Positions 52,040 to 60,588 are shown, numbered from the stretch's first letter. The stretch is 64,000 nucleotides of DNA from Streptomyces caniferus (GCF_009811555.1 NZ_BLIN01000005.1:4349501-4413500), one strand, 5' to 3'. Numbers and translations are program-made. The notes: a model not told the origin generated them from the letters alone.

Positions 52040-54154
52040 TTGGAATTCTCACTGCTCGGTCCGATCTCCGTGACGACCGGCTCCGCGGAGCTGTCGCTCG
52101 GACCCGCCAAACGGCGCAGTGTACTGGCGCTGCTGCTGTTGCAGCCCAACACCACCGTCCCACTGGAGCAGTTGATCGACTCCCTGTGGGAGGACGAGCC
52201 GCCCGAACACGCCCGTACGGTCGTCCAGGGGCATGTCTCGCGGCTGCGCGCCACGCTCGCCGAGGGCGGTGCGGAGGCGTACGGCATCGAACTGACCACC
52301 CATGGCTCCGCCTATCTGCTGCGACTGCCGGAGGAGTTGATCGACGCCCACCGCTTCGGTGAGCTGGTGGCGCTGGCGCGCCCCGAGGCGGCGCCGGCCG
52401 ATGCCGTCCCGCTGCTGCGCGAGGCGCTGGGGCTGTGGCGCGGGCCCGCGCTGACCGGCACGGTCACCAGCCCGCCGTTCGCGGCCGCCGCGCATGCGCT
52501 GGAGGAGCGCCGGCTGACGGCCGTGGAGGCGCTGGGACGGGCGCACGGCGCGCTCGGCGAGCATGAACAGGCCGCCGCCGTCCTCTACTCCGCCGCGGTC
52601 AACCACCCCTTGCGGGAAGGGCTGATCGCCGGACTGATGCGGGCGCTGTTCCAAACGGGCCGGCAGTCCGATGCGCTGGAGTGGTTCCACCGCACCCGGC
52701 GGCTGCTCAACGAGGAGCTGGGCGTCGATCCCGGCGAGCGGCTGCGCAACGCCTACGAGGAGATCCTGCGGGCGGAGGCGGCCGGCGGGGGACAGCCTGC
52801 CGCGGCGAAGCCTGCGGGCGGGGCGCGTGGAGCGGGCTCCGCTTCGGGCGGGACGCCGTCCGCGGGGGCCCGCTCCGGTGCGGCTTCCGCAGGCGGTCGC
52901 CCCGGTACGTCCGGGGAGGGCCCTTCCGCAACGGGCACGGGAGCAGGGCCCGTTGACGGGGAGAGCCGGGTGCCCGTCCAGGGGATCGCCGGTCGGGACG
53001 AGGCGCCCGGAGGCCCTGGTGCGCCGGGTGGCGACCGGACGGGGTCGGGCACGACGGACGGCGCACGTGGCGGGTCCGGCACCGGGCGAGCCGGTGCGGC
53101 ACCGCGGCTGCTGCCCCGGCCGCCCGCCCGCTTCCTGGGCCGGGAGGACCAACTCTCCTCCCTCACGACGGTGCTGATGGACCGTACGACGGGCGAGAGT
53201 CCGCTCGCGGTGGTGGCGGGTCCTGCCGGTGTCGGCAAGACCGCCTGCGCCGTGCAGTGGGCGCATCTGCACGCCGGGGCCTTCCCCGACGGGCAGCTCT
53301 TCGCCGATCTGCGCGGCTTCGGCGAGGGCGACGAGGCGCCGCCGGCCGAGATCCTGCGCGACTTCCTGCTGGCGCTCGGCACCCCGCCGGAGCGGGTGCC
53401 GGGCTCGGCGCAGGCGGCCTCTGCGCTGTTCAGGTCGCTGGTCGCGGAGCGCCGGCTGCTGGTCGTCCTCGACAATGCGCGCAGCTCGGCGCAGGTCAGG
53501 CCACTGCTGCCCGGCGGTCAGCACTGCGCCACGGTCGTCACGAGCCGCAGCCGTCTCGACGGTCTGGTCGCCACCGACTGCGCCCGGCCGGTCGGCATCC
53601 AGACGCTCGGCCACGAGGAGGGCGCGGCGCTGCTCGGTGCCATGCTCGGTCCGGACCGGGTCGCCGAGGACCCGGCCGCCGCGCGGGAACTGGTCGACCT
53701 GTGCGACGGACTGCCGCTGGCGTTGCGGGCCGCGGCCGCCCAGCTGACCGCCCGGCCGCGCTGGCGGCTGGCCCGGCTGGCGGCGGCGCTGCGCGACGAA
53801 CGGCGGCGGCTGGCGCTGCTGTCGGCGGAGGACACCGGCATCGCGGCGGCGCTGCGGATGTCCGTCGCGCGGCTTTCGGCGGACGACGCACAGCTGCTCA
53901 GCGCGCTGGCGACCAGCGCGGACGGGCACCTCAACGCGTCGTTGGCGGCGGCGCTCGCCGGGTACGACCCGGAGCGCACCCAGGACGGCCTGGACCGGCT
54001 CACCGAGATGCATCTGGTGGACGAAGAGGCCACCGACGTCTACACGATCAGCACGCTGACCCAGCTGTTCGCGCGCGATGAGCGCGGTGAGAGCGGCGAG
54101 GGGGGCACGAGCGGAACGGACGACGGGAGCAAGGGGGGCGACGGCCGCGGCTGA
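52040..54154 (+). CDS. SARP/AfsR-type regulator with NTPase domain
   Basis: A 704-residue transcriptional regulator: OmpR-like winged helix (about 1-95: MEFSLLGPISVTTGSAELSLGPAKRRSVLALLLL), bacterial transcriptional activation domain (95-250: LIDAHRFGELVALARPE through LNEELGVDPGERLRNAYEEILRAE), a Gly/Ala/Ser-rich linker (250-355) and an NB-ARC-like NTPase (about 360-680) with P-loop GPAGVGKTA (about 395) and LLVVLDNARSS. The start is TTG 52040, just past the M18 stop with GGAGGG in front, so it is translationally coupled. It is shorter than AfsR, lacking TPR repeats. The likely target class is secondary metabolism, not shown here. Confidence 0.93.
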   Translation: MEFSLLGPISVTTGSAELSLGPAKRRSVLALLLLQPNTTVPLEQLIDSLWEDEPPEHARTVVQGHVSRLRATLAEGGAEAYGIELTTHGSAYLLRLPEELIDAHRFGELVALARPEAAPADAVPLLREALGLWRGPALTGTVTSPPFAAAAHALEERRLTAVEALGRAHGALGEHEQAAAVLYSAAVNHPLREGLIAGLMRALFQTGRQSDALEWFHRTRRLLNEELGVDPGERLRNAYEEILRAEAAGGGQPAAAKPAGGARGAGSASGGTPSAGARSGAASAGGRPGTSGEGPSATGTGAGPVDGESRVPVQGIAGRDEAPGGPGAPGGDRTGSGTTDGARGGSGTGRAGAAPRLLPRPPARFLGREDQLSSLTTVLMDRTTGESPLAVVAGPAGVGKTACAVQWAHLHAGAFPDGQLFADLRGFGEGDEAPPAEILRDFLLALGTPPERVPGSAQAASALFRSLVAERRLLVVLDNARSSAQVRPLLPGGQHCATVVTSRSRLDGLVATDCARPVGIQTLGHEEGAALLGAMLGPDRVAEDPAAARELVDLCDGLPLALRAAAAQLTARPRWRLARLAAALRDERRRLALLSAEDTGIAAALRMSVARLSADDAQLLSALATSADGHLNASLAAALAGYDPERTQDGLDRLTEMHLVDEEATDVYTISTLTQLFARDERGESGEGGTSGTDDGSKGGDGRG

Positions 54155-54187
54155 ACCGTGGCCGAGCGCCCCGCCCCGGAGGCGGGA

Positions 54188-54205
54188 ACGTTAGGCGCAC
54201 GTTAG
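54188..54205. promoter_or_regulatory. direct repeat ACGTTAG with 11-bp period (SARP-type site)
   Basis: ACGTTAG occurs at 54188-54194 and 54199-54205, exactly 11 bases start to start. SARP regulators bind heptameric direct repeats with this spacing, one helical turn. It sits directly after the SARP gene and 112 bases before the DUF4232 lipoprotein gene, whose promoter it may control. A CAATCT at 54228 is the nearest -10-like hexamer. Confidence 0.45.
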
Positions 54206-54316
54206 TGGCACGGCAGCGGCGGGCGGCAATCTGGTGTCAGGCCGCAGGACAGACCGGGCCGGACCGCAGGACGTACCGCAGGGGCGGTACGGACCACCGC
54301 ACGGGGGAGACCGGAT

Positions 54317-55138
54317 ATGCCGCGCAGCCACACGCACTCCGAAGCCGTCATCGAGACCGGCGCCGGCACCGCCGCCGGTGCCCCTCGCGGGTCCCATGGC
54401 GTGCGCCGCCGTACGCTGCGGATCGCCGCGGCCGGGCTGACCGCCGTCGCCGCGCTCACCCTCACCGCCTGCGGCGGCCAGGACAACGCGCTGCAGACCA
54501 GCGCCGCCAAGCCGTTCAACCCGGCGCCCCAGGGCCCTGAGGCCCCGAACGCGCAGGGTGCGGAGATCGCGCAGGGCGGCACGCACACCGGCAGCGGCCG
54601 GGCGGAGCAGGCGTCCGCGGGGCACGGCGGCAACGGCGCCCGAACGGTTGTGGGCACGAAGGCCACCGGTACGGGCCCGCGGGGCAGGTCCGGCGGCGTC
54701 CCCGGCGTCCGGCACACCGCCTGCGACGCCGCGAAGATCCGTATCGTCGTCAGGCCGCTGACCCGGCCGGTCAACCACCTGCTGCTGGAGGCCACCAACA
54801 CCTCCGGCGCCCTCTGCGACCTCTACTCCGTCCCCAACCTGCGGTTCGACGAGACGCAGTCCACGCTCGACGAACTGCCGGACAGCAGGCCGCAGGCCGT
54901 GGTCACCCTCGCCCCCGGCGAGTCCGGCTACGCCGGCGTGCAGACCTCGTCCGCCGACGGCTCCGGCCGCAACGGCCGCACCATGCGGTCGCTGTCCATC
55001 AGCCTCCCCGGCCGCGACGGCAAGGGCAGCATCGGCGGCTCGGCGTCGGTGGCGCTCCCCGGCGGCTCGGTGTACGTGGACGACAGCGCGTGGGTGACGT
55101 ACTGGCAGTCCGACGCGAGCGAGGCAGCGGCCTGGTGA
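54317..55138 (+). CDS. DUF4232 lipoprotein
   Basis: A 273-residue exported protein. Twin arginines precede the hydrophobic segment (RRRTLRIAAAGLTAVAALTLTACGG), and a lipobox-like LTAC places the lipid Cys at about residue 53. A low-complexity Gly/Ala/Thr linker (60-130) leads to the DUF4232 beta-domain (about 133-268: CDAAKIRIVVRPLTRPVNHLLLEATNTSGALCDLYSVPNLRFDE). Function is unknown; the family is a common actinobacterial surface protein. It follows the SARP gene and a SARP-type repeat, so it may be under that regulator. Confidence 0.85.
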   Translation: MPRSHTHSEAVIETGAGTAAGAPRGSHGVRRRTLRIAAAGLTAVAALTLTACGGQDNALQTSAAKPFNPAPQGPEAPNAQGAEIAQGGTHTGSGRAEQASAGHGGNGARTVVGTKATGTGPRGRSGGVPGVRHTACDAAKIRIVVRPLTRPVNHLLLEATNTSGALCDLYSVPNLRFDETQSTLDELPDSRPQAVVTLAPGESGYAGVQTSSADGSGRNGRTMRSLSISLPGRDGKGSIGGSASVALPGGSVYVDDSAWVTYWQSDASEAAAW

Positions 55139-55302
55139 GCCGCGTCCGGTGATCCGGGGCGGGCCGAACGGCGGCGGCTGAGCGACTGCGGCTCCCGGCG
55201 GGACATCCGTCTCCCGAGACCGGTCCTTGCCGATACCTGACCGCCTCCGGCCACCCCCGGTCGACGCGACCGACACGACCCACGCGAAGAACCCCCTGAA
55301 CC

Positions 55303-55333
55303 AGGGCGCCCGCAATCCCCCAGCGGGCGCCCT
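55303..55333. terminator. terminator in the DUF4232-NlpC gap
   Basis: AGGGCGCCCGC and GCGGGCGCCCT form an 11-bp perfect stem around nine bases, followed by TT. It lies 165 bases after the DUF4232 stop, and the remaining gap to 55557 is occupied by a long leader for the NlpC/P60 gene. Confidence 0.75.
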
Positions 55334-55395
55334 TTCGCGTGTCCGGCGTCCCGTCATGTCCCGCACCGTGGCTCGTCCTGTCCCGGCCCCCGTGC

Positions 55396-55550
55396 GTCTC
55401 CGCAGGTCACAGCCGTGCGCACGGCCGGGACATCTCATGAGACGAGGAACCTCCGGCCGGTGCCCGAATCCCGCTCGACGATGGATCCCGTCGCCGCGGA
55501 CAGACCAACCGGCGGCTCACCGATCGGCCAACCGGCCGTCTACGGAGGGG
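55396..55550 (+). promoter_or_regulatory. candidate c-di-AMP (ydaO-type) riboswitch
   Basis: The leader of a secreted NlpC/P60 cell-wall hydrolase, about 150 structured bases. Features that recall actinobacterial ydaO leaders: GGTCACAGCCG (55405), a hairpin GCCGTGCGCACGGC, AGGAACC, then GGTGCCCGAATCCCG, and CCAACCGGCCGTC shortly before the GGAGGGG ribosome site. Known ydaO riboswitches in Streptomyces sit before exactly this class of gene. I cannot run a covariance model, so the identification rests on partial motif memory and context. Confidence 0.45.
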
Positions 55551-55557
55551 AATCGGC

Positions 55558-56607
55558 ATGTACGAGCACAGCAGCGCGCACCCGGCGGACACCACCACCC
55601 CCGCGCCTTCTGAAGCACCGACGAGTCGGCGGCGGTCCGCGAGCGGGAAGCGGTCCCCGTTCCGCAGGGCCGTACTGCGCACGGTCCTGCCCACGATCGC
55701 CGCTGTCGGGATCGGCGTCACCGGGTTCACGGGGTTCGCCCACGGCAGTGAGACGGGCACCGCAGCCGCCGGCGGGCCCGCGGCGGCCGCCACCGAGCTC
55801 TCCCGCGACACCACCGCCACCGGCTCCGCCCTCACCGCCCTCACCTCTCGCACCGCGAGCACCGGCTCCGTACGGCAGGCCGCGGCGGCGGCCGACTTCC
55901 CCACCTGGGGCACCCGTTGGGTGGTGCACGCGACCGCCGACACCAACTCCCCCGCCGTCGGAATGATCAACAAGACGGCGCCGGGGCAGGACCGTGTCAC
56001 TGCCGACTACCAGGTCGACACCGGCCACAAGGTGTGCGAGGGCAGCTCCTGCTCCACCTTCATGGCCCACCTCACCGGCCCGGTCAGCGGCTTCCTCAGC
56101 GTGGTCGCGGTGGACATCCCGCAGGACCGGCTGCCGGGCGTTCCGGTCCAGGGCGGCGGCGGACAGCCGCAGCCCGGCGGCTCCCGCCAGGAAGCGCTGC
56201 AGCGCGCCGCCACCTGGCTGACCGCCAACAACGGCTCCCAGGTCCCGTACAGCCAGGCCAAGACCTGGAAGGACGGCTACCGCCAGGACTGCTCGGGCTA
56301 CGCCTCGATGGCGCTCGGGCTGCCGACGCCCGGCACCAACACCGTGGGCCTGGCCACCAACCGCAACCTCACCCGACCCATCTCGCTGGGCGAGCTCAAG
56401 CCCGGTGACCTGCTCATCGACGCGGCGGGCGACAACAACACCCGCCATGTCGTGATCTTCGAGAAGTGGAACAACGACGCGCACTCCTCGTACACCGCCT
56501 ACGAGCAGCGCGGCGGGCATGGCACCGACCACCGGGCGCTGACCTACGGCTTGCCCGGCGGCGACGCCGAGTTCAAGCCCTACCGCCCCGTGAAGTTCGG
56601 CGACTGA
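55558..56607 (+). CDS. secreted NlpC/P60-type cysteine peptidase
   Basis: A 349-residue exported protein. A basic N-terminus (RRRSASGKRSPFRRAVLRT) leads into a hydrophobic segment (about 40-60), probably a signal peptide. A linker region follows, then a C-terminal NlpC/P60-like domain (about 215-345). The catalytic Cys is C245 in RQDCSGYASMALGLP and the His is H297 in DNNTRHVVIFEKW. Such enzymes cleave peptide stems in peptidoglycan. The middle (about 115-200) has its own Cys pair (VCEGSSCSTF). GGAGGGG precedes ATG 55558, itself behind a candidate c-di-AMP riboswitch. Confidence 0.85.
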   Translation: MYEHSSAHPADTTTPAPSEAPTSRRRSASGKRSPFRRAVLRTVLPTIAAVGIGVTGFTGFAHGSETGTAAAGGPAAAATELSRDTTATGSALTALTSRTASTGSVRQAAAAADFPTWGTRWVVHATADTNSPAVGMINKTAPGQDRVTADYQVDTGHKVCEGSSCSTFMAHLTGPVSGFLSVVAVDIPQDRLPGVPVQGGGGQPQPGGSRQEALQRAATWLTANNGSQVPYSQAKTWKDGYRQDCSGYASMALGLPTPGTNTVGLATNRNLTRPISLGELKPGDLLIDAAGDNNTRHVVIFEKWNNDAHSSYTAYEQRGGHGTDHRALTYGLPGGDAEFKPYRPVKFGD

Positions 56608-56648
56608 CCTCGTCACGGGCCACCGGGAACGACGCAGGACCTCACGCT

Positions 56649-56662
56649 GTTTCACGTGAAAC
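56649..56662. promoter_or_regulatory. parS site (ParB-binding)
   Basis: An exact GTTTCACGTGAAAC, 42 bases after the NlpC/P60 stop codon and before that gene's terminator hairpin at 56701. Confidence 0.95.
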
Positions 56663-56700
56663 GTCACCATCCGATCCGGGTGCGATCCGGATCGCGTAAC

Positions 56701-56739
56701 GAGGGGCACTTCCGCCACAGGGGAGCGGAAGTGCCCCTC
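56701..56739. terminator. terminator after the NlpC/P60 gene
   Basis: GAGGGGCACTTCCGC and GCGGAAGTGCCCCTC form a perfect 15-bp stem with a 9-base loop, 26 bases before the next gene's start at 56765. Confidence 0.85.
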
Positions 56740-56764
56740 GCGCACGCATGCCCGCTGTGCTGAA

Positions 56765-57709
56765 ATGCGAGACGTGCCTGGCAATCAGAACCACGGCCCT
56801 CATGTCCGCCGTAAGCCCTTAGCCCCTCTGCCCGACGAACTCTCCGGCCCGGTGCGCGACTTCGTCGCCGCCCTGCGCCGCATGCACGGCGAACTCGGCT
56901 ACAGCCTCAAGCAGTTGGAGGGCCGGCTGCCCGCCAGTCGCTCGTCCCTCTCACGCTATCTGCGCGGCCAGAGCCTGCCGGACGAACGACTGCTGGTGCA
57001 GTGGTGCAAGCTCTCCTTCACCGGTGAAGACCGGCTGCCCGCCCTTGTCGAACTGCTGCACCGCGCCCTGGAGTCGGCTGACTCCGGCGAGCGGGGAACG
57101 GCGGATCCGGACGAGGCGGGAGCAGTGGCGTCGGACGCGCGGGAAGCGCCGACGCAGCGGGACGGGGCGCCCGAGGCGGAGACCATCGGGACCGGTTCCG
57201 CAGCCGGCCCCGCAGCCGGAGCCACGCCGACGGCCGGGCGGCACCGGCTGCGGCCGGTGCTCGCCGCGCTCGGGGCCGTCGTGGTGGTCGCCGCGGCGGC
57301 GCTGGCCGTACCGGCCCTGACCGGCCCCGACGGCACCTCGGACGGCGACGGCGACGGCCGGTCGCAGGGCTCGCAGGCCGCGGCATCGGCCACCGGGTCC
57401 GCCCGGATCACCGTCCACAACATCGAACGGGACTGTCAGCACCGGCGCACCGAGGACTGCTCACTCGGCCTGGCCGGCGACCCGTCCCGGCTCTATCGCC
57501 GCTCCAACATCGTGGGTCATGTCTGGCACGGAGACGTCCTGCGCGCCGTCTGCCGGATCGCCAATGGGGTCACGGTCACGGACGAGGTGGGCGGGCACAG
57601 CAGCATGTGGTTCCGGGTCGATCACGACGGCAAGCAGGTGTGGGTACCCGGCATCCGTATTCGCCCGGAACAGCTGGAGAACACCGAGCTGCCCACCTGC
57701 CCGGAGTGA
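56765..57709 (+). CDS. membrane-anchored XRE regulator, TTA-containing
   Basis: A 314-residue protein with a cytoplasmic XRE helix-turn-helix (about 28-80: VRDFVAALRRMHGELGYSLKQLEGRLPASRSSLSRYLRGQSLPDERLL), an acidic linker (100-155), one transmembrane helix (about 163-183, VLAALGAVVVVAAAALAVPAL) and an extracellular domain of about 125 residues with four cysteines (ERDCQHRRTEDCSLG, VCRIANG, PTCPE) and an SH3-like look (VWHGDVLRAVCRIANGVTV, QVWVPGIRIRPEQL). The topology is RodZ-like and suggests signal sensing outside and DNA binding inside. Codon 19 (Leu, 56819-56821) is TTA, so expression may need bldA. Confidence 0.85.
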   Translation: MRDVPGNQNHGPHVRRKPLAPLPDELSGPVRDFVAALRRMHGELGYSLKQLEGRLPASRSSLSRYLRGQSLPDERLLVQWCKLSFTGEDRLPALVELLHRALESADSGERGTADPDEAGAVASDAREAPTQRDGAPEAETIGTGSAAGPAAGATPTAGRHRLRPVLAALGAVVVVAAAALAVPALTGPDGTSDGDGDGRSQGSQAAASATGSARITVHNIERDCQHRRTEDCSLGLAGDPSRLYRRSNIVGHVWHGDVLRAVCRIANGVTVTDEVGGHSSMWFRVDHDGKQVWVPGIRIRPEQLENTELPTCPE

Positions 57710-57935
57710 TCTCAGGCGCCGCCCAGGGGGTGATCCCGCCCCGCCCACAAGGTGATCTTCACCCCTGCTCCACAGACCGTCCTTGACTCCGCACAACCCA
57801 TCTGACCTGCTATGACGCCGTATGGACAGTGGGCTCCGTGAACCCACCCTGGCGCCTCGACCGGCAATGGATATCGTGGCCGTGCCATGACAGACACACC
57901 GCGCTGACTGCAGCACTCCACTGGGGGACCCACCC

Positions 57936-58586
57936 ATGACCGCACGCCGCTCCCGCAGCCGTTCCGCCGCGTACGCCGCACTGGCCCTCGGACTGGTCGG
58001 CTCGCTCGCGCTGACGGGCTGCAACAGCCACTCCTCGAAGAAGTCGAAGAAGTCCTCCTCCTCGTTCTCGAAGAGCAAGAAGCGCAGGATCACCGGCGGG
58101 GGTGCGGCCGCGGCGGGCGCGGGGGCAGCGACGTCCCGGCGGGTGCCCGACTGCTACCCCAGCACGTACAAGGTCACGTTCTCCCAGCAGACCGGCCCGA
58201 AGAGCCATGTGGCGGTGAAGTTCAAGAACTCCAGCAGCCGCGACTGCAAGCTCTACAACGCGCCGCTGCTGCGCTTCAACAACGCCAAGGACCCGCTGCC
58301 CCTGCTGCAGGGCACGCCCGGCCACCTCGACGGCACCCGCATCACCGTGCCCGCCCACGGCTACGCCTACGCGGTCATCCCGACCACCACCGCAGCCACC
58401 AAGGGCACCGGGCAGAAGTCGGTGACCATCGACTTCATGGGCATCTCGGCGAGCTCCGTCACCCACGGTCCGGTCACCGTCAACTTCGCCGAGAAGCGCC
58501 TCAACATCTCGGTCGGCAAGAGCAAGGTCACCAACTGGAGCTCGAGCATTCACGGAGCTCAACTGGCCGGCGGCGTCGGGAACTAG
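57936..58586 (+). CDS. DUF4232 lipoprotein (second)
   Basis: A 216-residue lipoprotein. The signal peptide ends in LALTGCNS (lipid Cys about residue 29). A Ser/Lys-rich stretch (SSKKSKKSSSSFSKSKKRR) acts as spacer. The DUF4232 domain (about 70-200) has VPDCYPSTYKVTFSQQTG, HVAVKFKNSSSRDCKLYNAPLLRF, ITVPAHGYAYAVIPTTTA; two cysteines can pair. It is a paralogue in domain type, not close in sequence, to the protein at 54317. Function unknown. Confidence 0.88.
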   Translation: MTARRSRSRSAAYAALALGLVGSLALTGCNSHSSKKSKKSSSSFSKSKKRRITGGGAAAAGAGAATSRRVPDCYPSTYKVTFSQQTGPKSHVAVKFKNSSSRDCKLYNAPLLRFNNAKDPLPLLQGTPGHLDGTRITVPAHGYAYAVIPTTTAATKGTGQKSVTIDFMGISASSVTHGPVTVNFAEKRLNISVGKSKVTNWSSSIHGAQLAGGVGN

Positions 58587-58707
58587 CCGGGATCAGCCGG
58601 GCGCCAAGGGCTGTCCGACGGGCAGGCGTCGCGAGCGTCCTGATCCATCGGATCGAGCCTTGGCCGCACCCGCGCAGCATCCCGCCGCCGGGCCGGTCGC
58701 CCCGGCC

Positions 58708-58736
58708 CTCCCGGGCCCGGCCGACGGGCCCGGGAG
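58708..58736. terminator. bidirectional terminator
   Basis: CTCCCGGGCCC and GGGCCCGGGAG form an 11-bp perfect stem with a 7-base loop between the convergent DUF4232 and thioredoxin-NHL genes. Confidence 0.8.
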
Positions 58737-58743
58737 CTCGCTC

Positions 58744-60552
58744 CTACTCGGCGTCCAGCCCCGCCAGCACGAGCCCCAGCCGGGACACTCCGCCCTCGGC
58801 GATCCGGACCGGGACGCCCCAGTCCTGCTGGTGCACATGACAGGCGGGGTATTCGATGTCCGGGGCGTCGTCGCAGGACGCGGCCATCGCCGAGACATGC
58901 AGCACCCCCTCGGTCAGCCCGTCCGCGAGCACCAGGTCCCGGGCGAGATCGGTGCCCGCGCCCGCGCCCTCGGCGAGCAGCTCCGGCGGTGTCGCGCTGA
59001 CCACCAGCCGCGTCGAGGGGCCGTAACGGGTGTCGAGCTTCTGGCCGGCCGGCGCCTGGAAGACCACGTCCAGCCGCAGCGCGCCGGGGGCGACCTCGGT
59101 GGCCGCGCGCTGGGTGCGGTGCGCCACCGACTCGACCCGGACCGCCTCCTCGGGCAGCCGCAGCCGGGTCAGCCGGTGCCGCGCCGACTCCACCACCACG
59201 ATGTCGTCGTCGACGAGCACCGCGGCGGAGGGCTCGCGCAGATCCGTCGCCAGCGTCGTCACCTCGCCCGTCGCGGGGTCGAAACGGCGCAGTGCGTGGT
59301 TGTAGGTGTCCGCGATGGCGACCGAGCCGTCGGGCAGGGCGGTCACGCCCAGTGGGTGCTGCAGCAGCGCCTCCTCGGCCGCGCCGTCGCGGTGCCCGAA
59401 GTCGAAGAGGCCGGTGCCGACGGCCGTACGGATCACATAGCCGTCGCCCGCCTCGGCGCGCTCCGCCCAGCGGACGGCGCTGGTCTCCGAGTCCGCGATC
59501 CACAGCCGGTCGCCGGCCGCCGCGAGGCCGGACGGCTGGGCGAACCATGCCTCGGCCGCCGGCCCGTCCACCAGCCCCTCGTTGGTCGTGCCGGCCGCGA
59601 CCTCGACCGTGTCTGCGGCCGGGTCGTAGATCCACAGCTGGTGCACCCCGGCCATGGCGATCCACAGCCGGTCCTGCCACCAGGCGAGGTCCCACGGCGA
59701 GGAAAGATCCACGTCACGCGCCGGTCCGGACGTCGGCGAGCCCTGCCACCACTGCTTCCCCGTGCCGGCCACCGTCTCCAGCGCACCGGTCTCCGGGTCG
59801 AAGACGCGGATGGCGTGGTTGACGGTGTCCGCGACGGCCACCCGTCCGTCGGGCAGCAGCGCCAGGCCCTGCGGTTCGTTGAAGGAGTCCGGAGTCAGAC
59901 CGCGCTCGCCGGTGCCGATCCGCCGCAGCACCCGCTCGCCGTCCGCGGCCAGCTCCACGAGCTGATGCCGGGTGGTGTCCGAGACGAGGAAACTGCCGGT
60001 GGGCAGCCGGACCGCCTTGCCGGGGAAGCGCAGATCGCCGGCCACCGGCTCCGGCGGGACGTAGGGGCCGTCGCCGCGGCGCAGCGTGCCCTTCGCCGCG
60101 TGCTCGGCCTCCAGCTCCTCGACGAGCTTCTCGATGGCGTGCGCATGGCCCTCGCCGGCGTGCTGGGCGACGACATAGCCCTCGGGGTCGATCACCACGA
60201 GCGTCGGCCAGGCCCGGACCGCGTACTGCTTCCAGGTGGCGAGCTCAGGGTCGTCGAGGACCGGGTGCTCGACTCCGTAGCGCTCCACGGCGTCCACGAC
60301 CGCCTGGTGCTCGGCCTCGTGCACGAACTTCGGGGAGTGCACACCGATGATCACGACGGTGTCGCGGTGGCGCTCCTCCAGCTCCCGCAGCTCGTCCAGG
60401 ACGTGCAGACAGTTCACACAGCAGAACGTCCAGAAATCCAGGACGACGATGCGTCCTCGCAGGTCGGAGAGGGTGAGATCCTTGTTACCGGTGTTCAGCC
60501 AGCCACCCTTGCCGATCAGCTCGGGGGCTCGGACGCGTGCACGTGAAGCCAT
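58744..60552 (-). CDS. thioredoxin-like/NHL-repeat protein
   Basis: A 602-residue protein with an N-terminal thioredoxin/TlpA-like domain (about 1-150: LRGRIVVLDFWTFCCVNCLHVLDELRELEERH, redox CVNC; RAWPTLVVIDPEGYVV with the cis-Pro) and a C-terminal beta-propeller of NHL repeats (about 185-490: FNEPQGLALLPDGRVAVADTVNHAIRVFD, HPLGVTALPDGSVAIADTYNHALRRFD). There is no signal peptide, so it appears cytosolic. It matches the human NHLRC2-type domain order and probably has a redox or protein-interaction role. ATG 60552 opens into a 64-base region shared with the divergent LURP-one gene. Confidence 0.92.
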   Translation of the reverse strand: MASRARVRAPELIGKGGWLNTGNKDLTLSDLRGRIVVLDFWTFCCVNCLHVLDELRELEERHRDTVVIIGVHSPKFVHEAEHQAVVDAVERYGVEHPVLDDPELATWKQYAVRAWPTLVVIDPEGYVVAQHAGEGHAHAIEKLVEELEAEHAAKGTLRRGDGPYVPPEPVAGDLRFPGKAVRLPTGSFLVSDTTRHQLVELAADGERVLRRIGTGERGLTPDSFNEPQGLALLPDGRVAVADTVNHAIRVFDPETGALETVAGTGKQWWQGSPTSGPARDVDLSSPWDLAWWQDRLWIAMAGVHQLWIYDPAADTVEVAAGTTNEGLVDGPAAEAWFAQPSGLAAAGDRLWIADSETSAVRWAERAEAGDGYVIRTAVGTGLFDFGHRDGAAEEALLQHPLGVTALPDGSVAIADTYNHALRRFDPATGEVTTLATDLREPSAAVLVDDDIVVVESARHRLTRLRLPEEAVRVESVAHRTQRAATEVAPGALRLDVVFQAPAGQKLDTRYGPSTRLVVSATPPELLAEGAGAGTDLARDLVLADGLTEGVLHVSAMAASCDDAPDIEYPACHVHQQDWGVPVRIAEGGVSRLGLVLAGLDAE

Positions 60553-60588
60553 GTGCACATTCAACGTCACTCCGGTGCGTGCACATTC
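60553..60588. promoter_or_regulatory. 10-bp direct repeats in a divergent promoter
   Basis: GTGCACATTC occurs at 60553-60562 and 60579-60588, 26 bases apart, in the 64-base gap between the thioredoxin-NHL and LURP-one genes. Each begins with the palindrome GTGCAC. They could bind a regulator that controls both divergent genes. Confidence 0.4.
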
